From positions 1 through 64,000 of the forward strand of contig CATZRD010000008.1 of NCBI GenBank assembly GCA_958423465.1: 64,000 nt of DNA, given 5' to 3'. Within the stretch, counting starts at the first letter, position 1, and every line of letters starts with the position of its first letter. This stretch comes from an uncultured Oscillospiraceae bacterium (GTDB taxonomy: Bacteria; Bacillota; Clostridia; Oscillospirales; Oscillospiraceae). The notes under the pieces were generated by a model. The model made no database searches, was not told the DNA's origin, and saw only the letters and a program-made list of their open reading frames with translations. Made by a program: the position numbers and the translations under genes. Of the stretch, positions 15,933 through 25,900 are shown in pieces.

Positions 15933-18539
15933 ATGAGGATCATCAAGCGCCTGCTGTCCCTGATCCTGGCGGCGGCGCTCCTTCTGTCCCTGGCCGCCTG
16001 TGGGGAAACGCAGACGCACGGCGGCGAAGCGGCCCTCCCCGAGGGGATCGGGTTTCAGCGGGCGCCCTTTTATCAGGCGGAGGAGATCCTTTTGCCGGAG
16101 AGCGCCGGATATGTGGCGGGGAGCTGCGGCGACGGGGAGAAGCTGTATTACCTGCTGGAGGATGAGGACAGGGCGATGACCCTGTACCGGGCCGATCTGG
16201 CGGCGGACACGGTGGAAGAGCTGCCGGACTTTGCCTCCGCCCCGGCGGACAGCGAGCCGCGGCCCTTCCCCCGTGGGCTGACGCCGGACGGGGCGGGTGG
16301 CCTGTGGCTGCTGGAGACGCAGACCGTGTTCACCTATGACCTGCCGGCGGATTTTGACGAGGAGAAGGACAGCAAATACCAGTACCGCTCCGACCGGGAG
16401 GACCGCGCCTTTCTGCGGCGGCTGGACGGCGGCAGCGGCAGGGAGATCGAGAGCCGGGAGCTGACCGGCCTGACGCCGGACTTCTGGGAGCAATGGCAGG
16501 GAGACTGGACCGTGGACGGCGGGGGGCGGCTCTGCCTGGCCCATGGCGGCGGCGTGACGGTACTGGACAAAGCGGGCGCGCCGGCGTTCGACCTGGAGGC
16601 GCGGGTCAAGGAGCCGGACCTGCTGAGCGGCAGCCGTCAGGCCCTGGCTCTGCTGGCCGACGGCTCCGTAGGCGTCATGACCGGCACGGAGAAGGAGACG
16701 AAGGTCAAGGTCATCGATCCGGCGAAAAAGGGCTGGAGCGAGACGGTCTACGCCGCGCCGGCCGAGGCGGTCCGGCTCTATTCCGGTCAGGGGACATTCC
16801 TGTTCTTCTGCGCCACGAAGGAGGCGCTGTACGGATACACGGCGGGGGAGACCGACCCCTATAAGCTGCTGGAGTGGTCCGCCGCCGGGGTGAGCGGCGG
16901 GGCGGTCCAGACCTTCGCCCTGTGGCCGGAGGGCCGGGCGGCGCTGCTGGCCTGTTCCAACGGCAAGACGGTCCTGTCCCGGCTGACGCCCTCGGACACC
17001 GCCGCCGACGGCCGCGCGGTGATCACCCTGGGCACGGTCATGCCCAACCTTTTTCTGACCCACGAGGTACAGCGCTTCAACGGCGGCAATGACGGCTACT
17101 ATGTGGTGGTCCGGGACTACGCCGAGGACCTGATGGACAACGGTATGACCTATGAGGAGCGCTATTCCGCCGCTCTGAAGCGGCTGGAGATCGAGATGGT
17201 GTCCGGCCAGGTCCCGGACCTTCTGGACGGTCGGCTCCTGCCCCTGGCGCGGTACGCGGGGAAGGGGATCCTGGAGGACCTGTGGCCCTGGATCGACGCT
17301 GACCCGGACCTGGGCCGGGACAGGCTCATGACCCATGTGCTGGACTGCGCCTCCCAGGATGGGAAGCTCTATCAGATCGACGCGACCTTCTCGATTCGGA
17401 GCCTGACGGCCCCGGTAGGCCGGTTCCCGGAGGGGAGCCGCCCTGACCTGGAGGAGGTCCTGACGCGGTACGAGGCCATGCCGGAGGGGAGCCTGCTGCT
17501 GTCTTCCGGTATGGGGCCCGCCTATGTGCTGGATATTTTGTCCCTGTGCGGCGGCAGCTTTGTGGACTGGACCGCCGGGACCTGCTCCTTCGACAGCCCG
17601 GAGTTCGCCAAGCTGCTGGAGCTGTGCGCCCGAACGCCCCAGGACACGGAATGGCTGGACGACGGCGGCCGGGCCCTGCGGGCGGGACGCCAGCTGCTGA
17701 CCAACGAATCGTTCGGCAATTTGCGGGATTTTCTGGACGCGGAAGCCCGCTGCGGCGGGCCGGAGGCCCTGTGGGACTATGAGAAGCTGCTGCGGGACAA
17801 CGGCATCGGATGGGGCGGGGAGATCGACCCGCTGTTCAACACCAGCGAGGATATCCCCGAGCTGGAGCTGAACGGGTATGTGTTCGGCGACGACACGGTG
17901 TTCGGCGCGCTGAAGGAGGGGCAGTACGCCTCCTATGTGGGCTTCCCCACCCTGGAGGGCAGCGCGGCGGGGATCTTCTCCTGGTCCGCTCCCTACGCCA
18001 TGACGGCGTCCTCGGCGCGCAAGGACGGAGCCTGGGCGTTCCTGCGGGAGCTGCTGCTGCCCGGCGGTGCGGCGGTGCCCTCCCAATATGACGAAAACGG
18101 CAGTGTGATCGATACCAGTATCCAGAGCTTTCCGGTGAACCGGGCGGACTTTGAGGCGTTTCTGGCGGCAGAGATGGAGGCAACGTACTTCACGGACAAG
18201 GACTGGGAGATCCTGCACGGCGGCCAGTCGGAGGACGTGACGCTGATTCTGGATCAGGACGGCCAGCCCATCCAGTCGCCGGGGCTCCTGGGCTTTAGCG
18301 AGATAGGCAGGGACCCCATCAGCCTGTGCGTCTACCATCTGGCGGCCAGGCAGTCGGACTATGAGCGGTTTATGGCGCTTTACGATGAGGTGGACCGGTT
18401 TGACCTGGGCCGCGACGAGGCCCTGTGGGATATCGTGGTGACCCAGGCGGCGCCGTACTTCGCCGGGGACGTGACCCTGGACGAGGCCGTCCGGAGTATT
18501 CAGAGCCGGGCGGAGCTGTACGTGGGCGAGCAGAAGTAG
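15933..18539 (+). CDS. Large lipoprotein, paralog 2
   Basis: An 868-residue protein behind GAAAGGGGG with the same plan as its neighbour: lipobox L-A-A-C, propeller-like half with G-G-L-W-L-L-E and W-T-V-D-G-G-G-R-L, then a solute-binding-like half (V-Q-R-F-N-G-G-N-D-G-Y-Y-V, V-P-D-L-L-D-G, I-L-E-D-L-W-P-W-I-D-A-D-P-D-L-G-R-D). About 95 residues longer, mostly in the C half. The gap to paralog 1 is 63 bp, so they are probably cotranscribed. The 3' about 100 bp and the signal-peptide coding region are almost identical between the two genes, suggesting tandem duplication with gene conversion. Ligand unknown. Confidence 0.85.
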   Translation: MRIIKRLLSLILAAALLLSLAACGETQTHGGEAALPEGIGFQRAPFYQAEEILLPESAGYVAGSCGDGEKLYYLLEDEDRAMTLYRADLAADTVEELPDFASAPADSEPRPFPRGLTPDGAGGLWLLETQTVFTYDLPADFDEEKDSKYQYRSDREDRAFLRRLDGGSGREIESRELTGLTPDFWEQWQGDWTVDGGGRLCLAHGGGVTVLDKAGAPAFDLEARVKEPDLLSGSRQALALLADGSVGVMTGTEKETKVKVIDPAKKGWSETVYAAPAEAVRLYSGQGTFLFFCATKEALYGYTAGETDPYKLLEWSAAGVSGGAVQTFALWPEGRAALLACSNGKTVLSRLTPSDTAADGRAVITLGTVMPNLFLTHEVQRFNGGNDGYYVVVRDYAEDLMDNGMTYEERYSAALKRLEIEMVSGQVPDLLDGRLLPLARYAGKGILEDLWPWIDADPDLGRDRLMTHVLDCASQDGKLYQIDATFSIRSLTAPVGRFPEGSRPDLEEVLTRYEAMPEGSLLLSSGMGPAYVLDILSLCGGSFVDWTAGTCSFDSPEFAKLLELCARTPQDTEWLDDGGRALRAGRQLLTNESFGNLRDFLDAEARCGGPEALWDYEKLLRDNGIGWGGEIDPLFNTSEDIPELELNGYVFGDDTVFGALKEGQYASYVGFPTLEGSAAGIFSWSAPYAMTASSARKDGAWAFLRELLLPGGAAVPSQYDENGSVIDTSIQSFPVNRADFEAFLAAEMEATYFTDKDWEILHGGQSEDVTLILDQDGQPIQSPGLLGFSEIGRDPISLCVYHLAARQSDYERFMALYDEVDRFDLGRDEALWDIVVTQAAPYFAGDVTLDEAVRSIQSRAELYVGEQK

Positions 18540-18934
18540 GGCCGAAGCGGACCCGAGGAAGGGATGCGGCCCGGCCATGAGGTTTCACCCGGCGGGCCTT
18601 GCCTTTGTATAGCGGCGAAGTTTTTGCATTGCCAATGACGGCTTGACCCATAACCCGACCCAGAACAGGAAATTTTTCTGTGGAGGCAATGGAGCGGACA
18701 GCACGAAGGGCGGTCCAACTCCCAAGCGAACAGCACCATATGGGCCGGAAAGCGTCTGTTGCTTAGAGGCTCAGTGTGCATATAGAGCAAATCATTTTTG
18801 ATCTGTTACTGTAAAATCCCGGTGAAATCACTTGATTTCACCGGGATTTTGTTTGTTTTCTGTGGTTTTTCGGATGGCTGCTTTTGCGTTTCAGGTCTGA
18901 CCCAAGCGCCGACCCATACGGGAACCCGGAGCGC
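18540..18934. other. Convergent intergenic region, mostly featureless apart from repeat module B
   Basis: Bases 18540-18760 contain no gene I can support. Module B occupies 18761-18924 and ends 10 bp from the sortase stop. Confidence 0.5.
18761..18924. repeat. Dispersed module, copy B, with 18-bp hairpin
   Basis: Same orientation and spacing as copy A at 2430-2594. The conserved left block is 18761-18780 and the right block 18894-18924. A perfect 18-bp stem at 18813-18830 / 18833-18850 has a sequence unrelated to the copy A stem but at the same offset. It can act as terminator for both the plus-strand lipoprotein and the minus-strand sortase operon. Confidence 0.65.
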
Positions 18935-19567
18935 TCATGGCTCCGCCTCCACCCGGTCGCAGCGGACGGTAAAGCGGCTCTTGCCGCCGACGGTGCAGGT
19001 GAAGAGGGTCAGGTCGTAGCCGCTGCCCGTCATCTCCTGAATGGCGGCGGGCATAAGGGTCTCCGATTCCGCCACCTCGTACCGGAACACGTTCCCGGAC
19101 ATATCGGTGAAGGTCACCTCATCGCCGGGGGCCAGCTCCTTCAGCCGCCCGAAGTGGCTCGCGTAGTTGTGGGCTGCGATGACCAGATCGTCCAGGTACG
19201 CCGAGCCGGTGTACCGGCAGGGTGCGAGCTTCAGGCTGGGGTAGCTCCATTCACTGACCACCGGCAGCTCCAGCCCCAGGACCGGAATGCCCAGGGTCCC
19301 GATATAGTCCACCCCGTCCACGTCCTCCTCCGGCATCTCCATCTCCGGGTTCAGCACATAGTCCGGATACAGGATCTCCTCCGGCAGGGTGTTCTCCGGC
19401 TGAGGCTCCGGGGCCGGGGAAATCAGCGCCTCCAACCGGTCCGCCGTCTGACGGACGGACTTTTCCGCCCGGAAGGCATCCCAGACGTTGTAGCCCGTAA
19501 GGCACAGGGCTGCCGCCATCAGCAGCAGCCCCAGCCAGATCAGGCACTTACCCTTGCTCTTCTTCAT
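18935..19567 (-). CDS. Sortase, second of the pilus operon (class B/D-like)
   Basis: A 210-residue protein with one N-terminal membrane anchor (residues about 7-27), an acidic linker, then a sortase barrel. The catalytic residues are visible: His in V-I-A-A-H-N-Y, Cys in L-F-T-C-T, and Arg in the following F-T-V-R-C strand. The short length, T-C-T box and lack of a C-terminal anchor set it apart from the class C sortase upstream, so it may attach pili or adhesins to peptidoglycan (housekeeping-like role). The start overlaps the preceding minor-pilin gene by 20 bp. Last gene of the operon; module B with its hairpin follows. Class assignment is tentative. Confidence 0.85.
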   Translation of the reverse strand: MKKSKGKCLIWLGLLLMAAALCLTGYNVWDAFRAEKSVRQTADRLEALISPAPEPQPENTLPEEILYPDYVLNPEMEMPEEDVDGVDYIGTLGIPVLGLELPVVSEWSYPSLKLAPCRYTGSAYLDDLVIAAHNYASHFGRLKELAPGDEVTFTDMSGNVFRYEVAESETLMPAAIQEMTGSGYDLTLFTCTVGGKSRFTVRCDRVEAEP

Positions 19568-20561
19568 GGGAAGCGCCTCTGCGGCGGATGAGACCCGCCA
19601 CGATAAAGAATAGTCCCGCGCAGAGCAGCAGGGGCACCGGCCACCAAAGCTGGCCTGTCTGGGGCAGGACGGGGCCTTCTGGGGACGGTTCCTCCGGGAT
19701 GCCCGGCCCGTCCGGCGGCGTGGGTCCAGACGGCGGGGAATCCGGCTCGTCCCAGGTATTCACCACCACAAAGGCGGCGCCCTCCCGGAGGATCTCCGCC
19801 GTATAGCCCACGGGCACGGTTTCCGTCACCAGCCACTGACACGCGCCGTCCAGACCGTCCCAGGTATAGCCCCAGCCGTTGGCCTCGCTGAGGACCACAG
19901 CGTCATAGAGCTGTCCGTCCCGGAGAAGCTGGACCACGATCTCATGAGGCCGCTCCGTCTCATGGTCCGCGTCCCGCCAGACCTTCAACACTCTGCGGGT
20001 CACGGTGTCGCCCTCCTCCGGCTCCGGCTGGGCGCTGTGCTTGGGCGCGGCCTCCACAGTATAATCCCAGTCGTTGGCCTCTTTGTCCAGGGTTGGGAGC
20101 AGGACCATAAAGGGCTGGGCGTCGTAGATCATGCCGTCCTGCCTGTGCCGCTGGCCCAGCACCAGGTACAGCCCCGGCGTCAGAGTCTTACCGGGGGTGG
20201 GGAAGGAAAGCGTTCCCTTCCGGTCCGTTTCCCCGCTGTCCGCGGGCGCTATCTTGTCCCGGAGGACATAGCCCTCCAGGGTAGAGGCCAAGGCTCTCCA
20301 TGCCTCATCGTTTTCACCCCGGATGTTCACGCTGAACTGAGAAAAGTCCTCCGTCACCGTCAGCTCGCCGTACTCGTCCACGTCCGCCACCCGGTAGAGG
20401 GAAAACATCGCTCCCGCCAGAGGCGTCTGCCCGTCCCGGTAGGTCAGAGACAGGCCGCAGTCCTGCTCCAGGTCGATGCTGCCCGCCGCCAAAGCCTGGA
20501 CCGGCAGCAGCAGGGCCAGCAAGGCCGTCAGGCAAAGTCTGGCGATTCGTCTATTCTTCAT
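19548..20561 (-). CDS. LPQTG-anchored Cna-B type minor pilin
   Basis: A 337-residue protein; ATG 20561 is preceded by GGAGGTG and is preferred to an upstream in-frame TTG. Sec signal (residues 1-26), a prealbumin-like domain (residues about 40-160, L-A-G-A-M-F-S-L-Y-R-V), and a Cna-B repeat (V-L-K-V-W-R-D-A-D-H, E-I-V-V-Q-L-L-R-D-G, V-T-E-T-V-P-V-G-Y-T). A Pro-rich linker leads to LPQTG, a membrane helix and an RRR tail. It overlaps the class C sortase gene by 11 bp. A basal or tip pilin is likely. Confidence 0.87.
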   Translation of the reverse strand: MKNRRIARLCLTALLALLLPVQALAAGSIDLEQDCGLSLTYRDGQTPLAGAMFSLYRVADVDEYGELTVTEDFSQFSVNIRGENDEAWRALASTLEGYVLRDKIAPADSGETDRKGTLSFPTPGKTLTPGLYLVLGQRHRQDGMIYDAQPFMVLLPTLDKEANDWDYTVEAAPKHSAQPEPEEGDTVTRRVLKVWRDADHETERPHEIVVQLLRDGQLYDAVVLSEANGWGYTWDGLDGACQWLVTETVPVGYTAEILREGAAFVVVNTWDEPDSPPSGPTPPDGPGIPEEPSPEGPVLPQTGQLWWPVPLLLCAGLFFIVAGLIRRRGASHEEEQG

Positions 20562-21396
20562 TGGTTTCACCTCCAACTTTCTTCTTCGGTCTCGGCAGAA
20601 GAAGCCCGATCAGCAGGACCAGCAGCATGGGGATCGCCGCGATGGGGGCCACGATCAGAGGCTCGATCTGCATGGCGTCGGCCGTCACATGGACGGCCCG
20701 GGTCTCCTCGATCGTCTCGATGCGACGGCCTCGGACCAGCAGGCGGTGGGTATTCACGCCGTAGGGGGTGCAGGTGACCAGGGTGCAGTAGTCCCTGTCC
20801 GGGTCGATCTTCAGGGCGGCGGTCTCCCAGGGCTCCACGATGAGGATCTGGTCCACCTCGTAGGTCAGCTCCTCGTCCAGGACCCGCAGCATAAACACGT
20901 CCCCCACCGCCAATTTGTCCAGATCCGTAAAGAGCCTGGCGCTGGGGAGGCCCCGGTGCCCGGAGAGGACGCAGTGGGTGCCTTCGCCCCCCACCGGCAG
21001 GCTGGTCCACTCCAGATGGCCCACGGCGGTCTGGAGGACGGCCTCGTCGGTGCCGTGACAGATGGGCAGGGAGCATTGGATGCCGGGAATCTCGATATAG
21101 CCCATCACGCCGGTGCCGGAAATATTCAAAAGCGCCTGATACCGCTCCTTTTGGGCGTCATCCAAAAGGTATTCGTTGCTTCGCTCCAGCAGGGAGGCGT
21201 TGTAGTCCGCCGCCGCCCGCCAAAGCTCCTCGTACTGGGCTCCGTCCAGTTCCGCCACCTGCTGGGCGTACTGGGTGATGGCCCTGGACTGGTGGAGGGA
21301 ATTCCAGTAGTCGCTGACGCCGGGGTACAGCAGCAGGGACAGCCCTACAAGAAAAACCAGGATCAACAGCATCGTAGACAGTTTGTCTTTCTTCAT
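20551..21396 (-). CDS. Class C (pilus-polymerising) sortase
   Basis: A 281-residue protein behind AAGGAG. N-terminal membrane segment, sortase barrel with H-C-V-L-S-G-H-R-G (catalytic His), T-L-V-T-C-T-P-Y-G-V-N-T-H-R-L-L-V-R-G (catalytic Cys and Arg), and a second C-terminal membrane helix (P-M-L-L-V-L-L-I-G-L-L-L). TCTPYGVNTHR plus two anchors is diagnostic of pilin polymerases. It should cross-link the LPSTG pilin encoded immediately upstream. The 89-bp gap to the pilin gene contains a GC-rich hairpin that may lower expression of the sortase relative to the pilin. Confidence 0.95.
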   Translation of the reverse strand: MKKDKLSTMLLILVFLVGLSLLLYPGVSDYWNSLHQSRAITQYAQQVAELDGAQYEELWRAAADYNASLLERSNEYLLDDAQKERYQALLNISGTGVMGYIEIPGIQCSLPICHGTDEAVLQTAVGHLEWTSLPVGGEGTHCVLSGHRGLPSARLFTDLDKLAVGDVFMLRVLDEELTYEVDQILIVEPWETAALKIDPDRDYCTLVTCTPYGVNTHRLLVRGRRIETIEETRAVHVTADAMQIEPLIVAPIAAIPMLLVLLIGLLLPRPKKKVGGETNEE

Positions 21397-21437
21397 GCAG
21401 AGTTCTCCTTACCGCTGCGGAAATCGGCGGGGACCGG

Positions 21438-21478
21438 CCGCCGGGGCCGGGAAGGGCGGACCCTCCCCGGCCGGGCGG
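21438..21478 (-). other. GC-rich hairpin between pilin and sortase genes
   Basis: CCGCCGGGGCCGGGAAG (21438-21454) can pair with CCTCCCCGGCCGGGCGG (21462-21478) with a few mismatches. No T-run follows on the minus strand. A processing or partial-termination site that sets pilin above sortase is a reasonable reading. Confidence 0.35.
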
Positions 21479-21485
21479 CTGTTCC

Positions 21486-22910
21486 TTATCTGGTCATGCG
21501 TTTTTTGGTCACCAGCAGTACCACCGCCGCCAGCACCAGAATGGAGCCGATCACATAGAAAACGGTGGTGCCCATGCCGCCGGTGCTGGGCAGCTCGGTG
21601 CCGGTGTTGTTGGCGACACCCTCGGTGTGGGTCAGGGCTGAAGGATTAGCTTCGGTGGCGTTCTCACCGTTGATCTTGACAGTCACCGGGTCCTTCAGCC
21701 GGTTGTAGCCGGCGGGAGCCTCGGTCTCCTCAAGATAGTATGTACCGTCCTTCAGGCCAACAAAGTTGGCGGCGCCGTCGCTGCCGGTGGTCACCTCGGT
21801 AGCCTGGGCTTTGTCATCGACCCACTCCACCTTGGCCTTTTCGGCGGCAGTGGCCTCGGTGTACTTGTAGTACAGCTTGGTGGTAGTTCCGCTCTCGGTG
21901 ACTTCCTTGTACAGCACGAACTTGGCGCCGGCCAGCTTGGCGTCCTTGTTGTCTGTCTCGTACTTGTCGATGACGAGCTTGGCGCTGTAGACGGTCTCCT
22001 CGTCCTCGCGGCGAGTGGTCTTGCTGCTGTTTTCGGGATCGTTGCTGTACTCCAGAGTGGCGTGGTTCTTCTCGATCTTGGCGACGGCGTTCTCATTGAC
22101 GGTGGCGGAGTACTTGACCTCGATCTTCGCGCCGGCGGTCAGCTCCATCACGTCGATGTCCAGCACGAAAGCCTTGCCGCCAGCGTCCGCGCCGGTCTTG
22201 AGGGTGAAGTTTTCGGTGATCTCCGTGCCGCCAACGTACACCTTCACGTCGTTATTGAAGGTCAGGCCGGTGGACATGGTATCAGTGATCTGGTACTTGT
22301 ACGTCTTAAAGCCGGTGGTGTCGGGGACCTTGCCGGTGATGGTGTAATTGACAGTCTCGCCGATCTCCACGCTCTGCTTATCATCTGTCTTGTCGAAAGG
22401 AACGTCGTTCTTATCGTGGATGGTGACGTTGGGGTTGGTGGTGGTCAGGTTGCACAGCGCGCCGGTGGAGCTGGTGACGAAGTAGTAGCCCAGAGGCAGA
22501 TTTTTGGCGGACACGACCGTTCCGTCAGCGGTCAGTTTCGTGCCGTCCTTGCCCTCAACAGCCGCTTTCAGCGCCTCGGCAAAGCGGGCAGCGCTGAATT
22601 TGGCTTTATTGACAGAAACGTTATAGATAGTGGTCTCTCCGACCTGCTCCAGCTTCAGGCCGCTGTCCGTAGTATTGGCATAAGCATCAACGGTGCCGAA
22701 CCACTCGCTGCTGCTGTCGATGGTGTGGGAATAGGCGCTCTTGCCATCGTTGTAGGCCACGTCGAAGATCTTGTACGCGGTGTACTCCTGATCCTTCTGG
22801 GGGTTGTCAACGGTGATGCTGCCCTCGCCCGCCGCGAAGGCCGGGGCGGCCAGGGCCAGGGCCATGACCAGGGCCAGCAGGAGGCTGGCCGCACGCTTTA
22901 AATACTTCAT
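21486..22910 (-). CDS. SpaA-type major pilin, LPSTG anchored
   Basis: A 474-residue protein whose ATG overlaps the stop of the giant surface-protein gene (ATGA). Sec signal ending A-F-A; an N domain with P-L-G-Y-Y-F-V; an isopeptide-type middle domain with Y-T-I-T-G-K-V-P-D-T-T-G-F; and a SpaA/Cna-B domain (L-V-I-D-K-Y-E-T-D-N, L-A-G-A-K-F-V-L-Y-K, Y-Y-L-E-E-T-E-A-P-A-G-Y-N-R-L). Lys and Glu in these boxes are the usual isopeptide partners. LPSTGGMG, a membrane helix and KKRMTR end the protein. Its order with the class C sortase marks it as the pilus backbone. Confidence 0.92.
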   Translation of the reverse strand: MKYLKRAASLLLALVMALALAAPAFAAGEGSITVDNPQKDQEYTAYKIFDVAYNDGKSAYSHTIDSSSEWFGTVDAYANTTDSGLKLEQVGETTIYNVSVNKAKFSAARFAEALKAAVEGKDGTKLTADGTVVSAKNLPLGYYFVTSSTGALCNLTTTNPNVTIHDKNDVPFDKTDDKQSVEIGETVNYTITGKVPDTTGFKTYKYQITDTMSTGLTFNNDVKVYVGGTEITENFTLKTGADAGGKAFVLDIDVMELTAGAKIEVKYSATVNENAVAKIEKNHATLEYSNDPENSSKTTRREDEETVYSAKLVIDKYETDNKDAKLAGAKFVLYKEVTESGTTTKLYYKYTEATAAEKAKVEWVDDKAQATEVTTGSDGAANFVGLKDGTYYLEETEAPAGYNRLKDPVTVKINGENATEANPSALTHTEGVANNTGTELPSTGGMGTTVFYVIGSILVLAAVVLLVTKKRMTR

Positions 22911-25900
22911 CCGTTATTCCTCTCTTCCTTTGATTGACAAGATTTGATGTATTTCCGGCGCCGCGCCAGCCCCAGGGCCGCGCCCGCCATGAGAACGATT
23001 CCGCCCAGGACATATCCCGCCGTACCGCTGCCGCCGGTCATGGGCAGCTCCGGCCCGGTGATGACCAGCCCCAGGTCCAGGTGATCCTCCCACTGCCTGT
23101 TGCCGGTGATCTCCGCCAATGGCTTCATGGTGACCGCCCCCTCGCCCACGCTGTATCGGATCGCGTAGGCATAGACGCTTGGGTCAAATCCGGAAATTTT
23201 CAGCTCCTTCGCAAGCACGCCGTCGCTGTCGATGCTGGACGCCACCCGCGCCTGCCGGTAGGCCGTCGGGCCGGTGTAGCTCTCCAAAACATTGCCGGAG
23301 AAGGCCACGATGTACTCCCCTGCCGCCAGCTGGCCGAAGGAGTACGCGCCGTCCGCGCGGGTGGTGACCGAAGAAGAGATTGCCGCCCCCGTCACGTCCT
23401 GGGTGCAGGGCGCGTATTGGCCCTTCTCCTTCTTGAGCAGGGTGACGGTGACGCCGGAGAGCAGGGCCTCCCCATCATCCCGCGCGCCGTTCAGGTCCTT
23501 GTCGTACCACACCACGCCGGAGATGCTGCGCTCGATGACCCGCGTCTGCACCTGGTTGGAGGCGATGGGCACCGTCCCTGCACCCGGGAGCCAGCTGTTG
23601 GCGAGGTTGCCGTACAGGTTGCCGGCCTCGTTGTCCTTGGTCTCCATGGTGAGAGTCAGCGTAAAGGTCTCCCCCGGTCCCAGGTTTTTAACCACCACAT
23701 ACAGGCCGGTGACGCCCTTCAGCCTGTCAGGATCGTCGCACGAATTGGTCGTCAATTTGGTAAACAGCGGCTCGTCATCGTTGTTCTTGCCGCTCGCCAG
23801 CATCTGGTCTACTTTGTCCGCGTTCATGTTCTCCGCGTTCTGCTGCTCCTCGCTCCAGGTCCCGCCGAATACCCTGACCGTCTGGTACAGCTCCTGATAC
23901 CCGGTGGTGCTGCAATATACCGTGCTCTCGCCGTCCTTCGCGTCTGCCGCCACCTTGCTCAGTGTCAGATCTCCGTCGAACCGGGTCGCGCGGATGTCTC
24001 CCACGGCGGGCAGCAGGTCATAGAGATACATCGTTGGAATGGCCTGGCTTCCGGAGTTCTTATAGGAGACAGTATAGACTATTTTCCCGTTCAGCTCGAT
24101 GACCTTCGTGTTCACGGCCTTGGTCAGGTTGGTGCCGCCGTTCAGCGCGACATGCACGGTGATGTTGTCCGTGTTCCCCTTCGCATGGTCATAGGCGCGG
24201 TTGTCGCCCTGGCCGCTGATGTAGACGCCGGCCCTGATTCTGTCGTTGTTTTTCAGAGCGGAAACTTCCGCGAAGCGCGCCTGAAACACGATGTCCGGAA
24301 GCTGGATCCCCACGGGAGCGCCCGAGATCCTGAATGTGACGGCCTCCTCATCCAATCCTTCGACCTCCGCGTAGACCCGAATCGTGTGCGGTTTGCTATC
24401 CGCGTCCGTAAACGTCAGTTCCGTAGGAGCAAGGGGATCGTCGCTGATCGGGACTTTCTCGCCGCCCTGCCCGGCGTTTACCGATGTATACATGTAGTAG
24501 GAGCCACGGAAAACGGAGATGCGCTTGCTGCCGCTTTCCCTCTCCTCATCCAGCACAGCCTTGATCGTCAGACCGGTGGTGGGCGCGCTTGTCTGTCCGG
24601 TGGGGTCGCTGAGCTCGGTCTTGATGTTGTTCAGCCGGTAGTCCACCATGGTCTGCCCCTCGTCCTGGATATAGGTGGGGCGGCTGATATTCTGCTTGTT
24701 GTCCACCGTCATGTTGATGTGCGCCTTGTAGCTCAGGATCAGCAGGCTGTTGCCCGCCAGGGTGCCGCCGGCGTGGGTGCCCGTCACCTGCAGGCCGTCA
24801 TTGTATTCGGTCTTGACATAATTGGGTGGGACGTGCCCATTGGCCAGCTCGCCGCTGTATCTGTCGTTGTCATAGCCGCCTTCCGGCTTTTGGTATCCGT
24901 CCAGCGTGTTTTTCCCAGTCCTCTTGTCCCACACCCCGTTGGCCCAGGAAATGTCTTCCAGATCATAGGACCAGACCCGGACGGTGTTGACGGTGGCCAC
25001 GGTCTTGCCCACCAGGGACTCATCACTGCCGTTGACCTTGACGGGGATGCGCATGTACTGATACTTGCCGCCCAGCAGATCGCAGCCCCGCAGCTCCATC
25101 AGGACGCCCACGCACTTCATTTCCTCGCCGCTGACTTTGATATAACCGTTTTCATCCGGCTTAGTTGAAGTATAGACCAGATCCTCCTCCCGGACCCCGT
25201 TCATATACGTCAGCACGCCGGGGGTGTTGGTGTCATAGCCCTGAGGATAGCCCGGATCGGCGGCGTAGAGGAAGGTCGGGACGCCTTCTTTATCGACAGC
25301 AGGATCAAAATTCCCCTGAAGCGTTGGATCATCGCGGACGCTCAGGGCCCGGCTGTCGAAGAGCTGGAGCAGGTTCATGGAGCGCATCCGGTAGTCGCTG
25401 CCGGGGTTCATCATACCGTAGCTGATGATCCAAATATCGTCCCCGGCGAAGGCGCTGCAGTCATAGGCGGTGGACCAGTACTCCGTTCCCAGGAAGCCCT
25501 CGGAAGTGCTGTTTGGCACTCTGCCGTTGAACTTCCCATTGAAGGAGCTGCCCTTGGTCAGGTTGCCGGGGGCGTACAGCACGATCTGGTCCCGCGCGGT
25601 ATTGTCCCCCTTGTTTACCTCGTGGCTGATGCCGTCTCCGCCGTCGGCGGGGGCCAGCACCTGCCCGGCCCGGGTGGTGAGCCGCAGGTTGCTGACCTCC
25701 GTGTTCAGGAAGATCTCCGCCTCGCTCACCTCCTGCACCATGGGGAACACGCTGAGCACCTGGACGCAGCCGGCGGAGAAGCACCGGGCGTAGGTGCCGT
25801 ACTCCGTTACATTCCCGCTGTTGCCCGCATCCTGGGTGGGGAAGTGCCGGTCGTCAAAGTCGAAATCGTAGTCGCTGACCTTGAAGTGATAGGTGGCGTC

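Noticed and set aside
15636..18578. 980-codon minus-strand open frame
   Set aside because: Antisense to lipoprotein paralogs; Arg/Gln/His-rich shadow sequence.
20562..20576. TTG start five codons upstream for the minor pilin
   Set aside because: It lies within the GGAGGTG site that serves the ATG at 20561.
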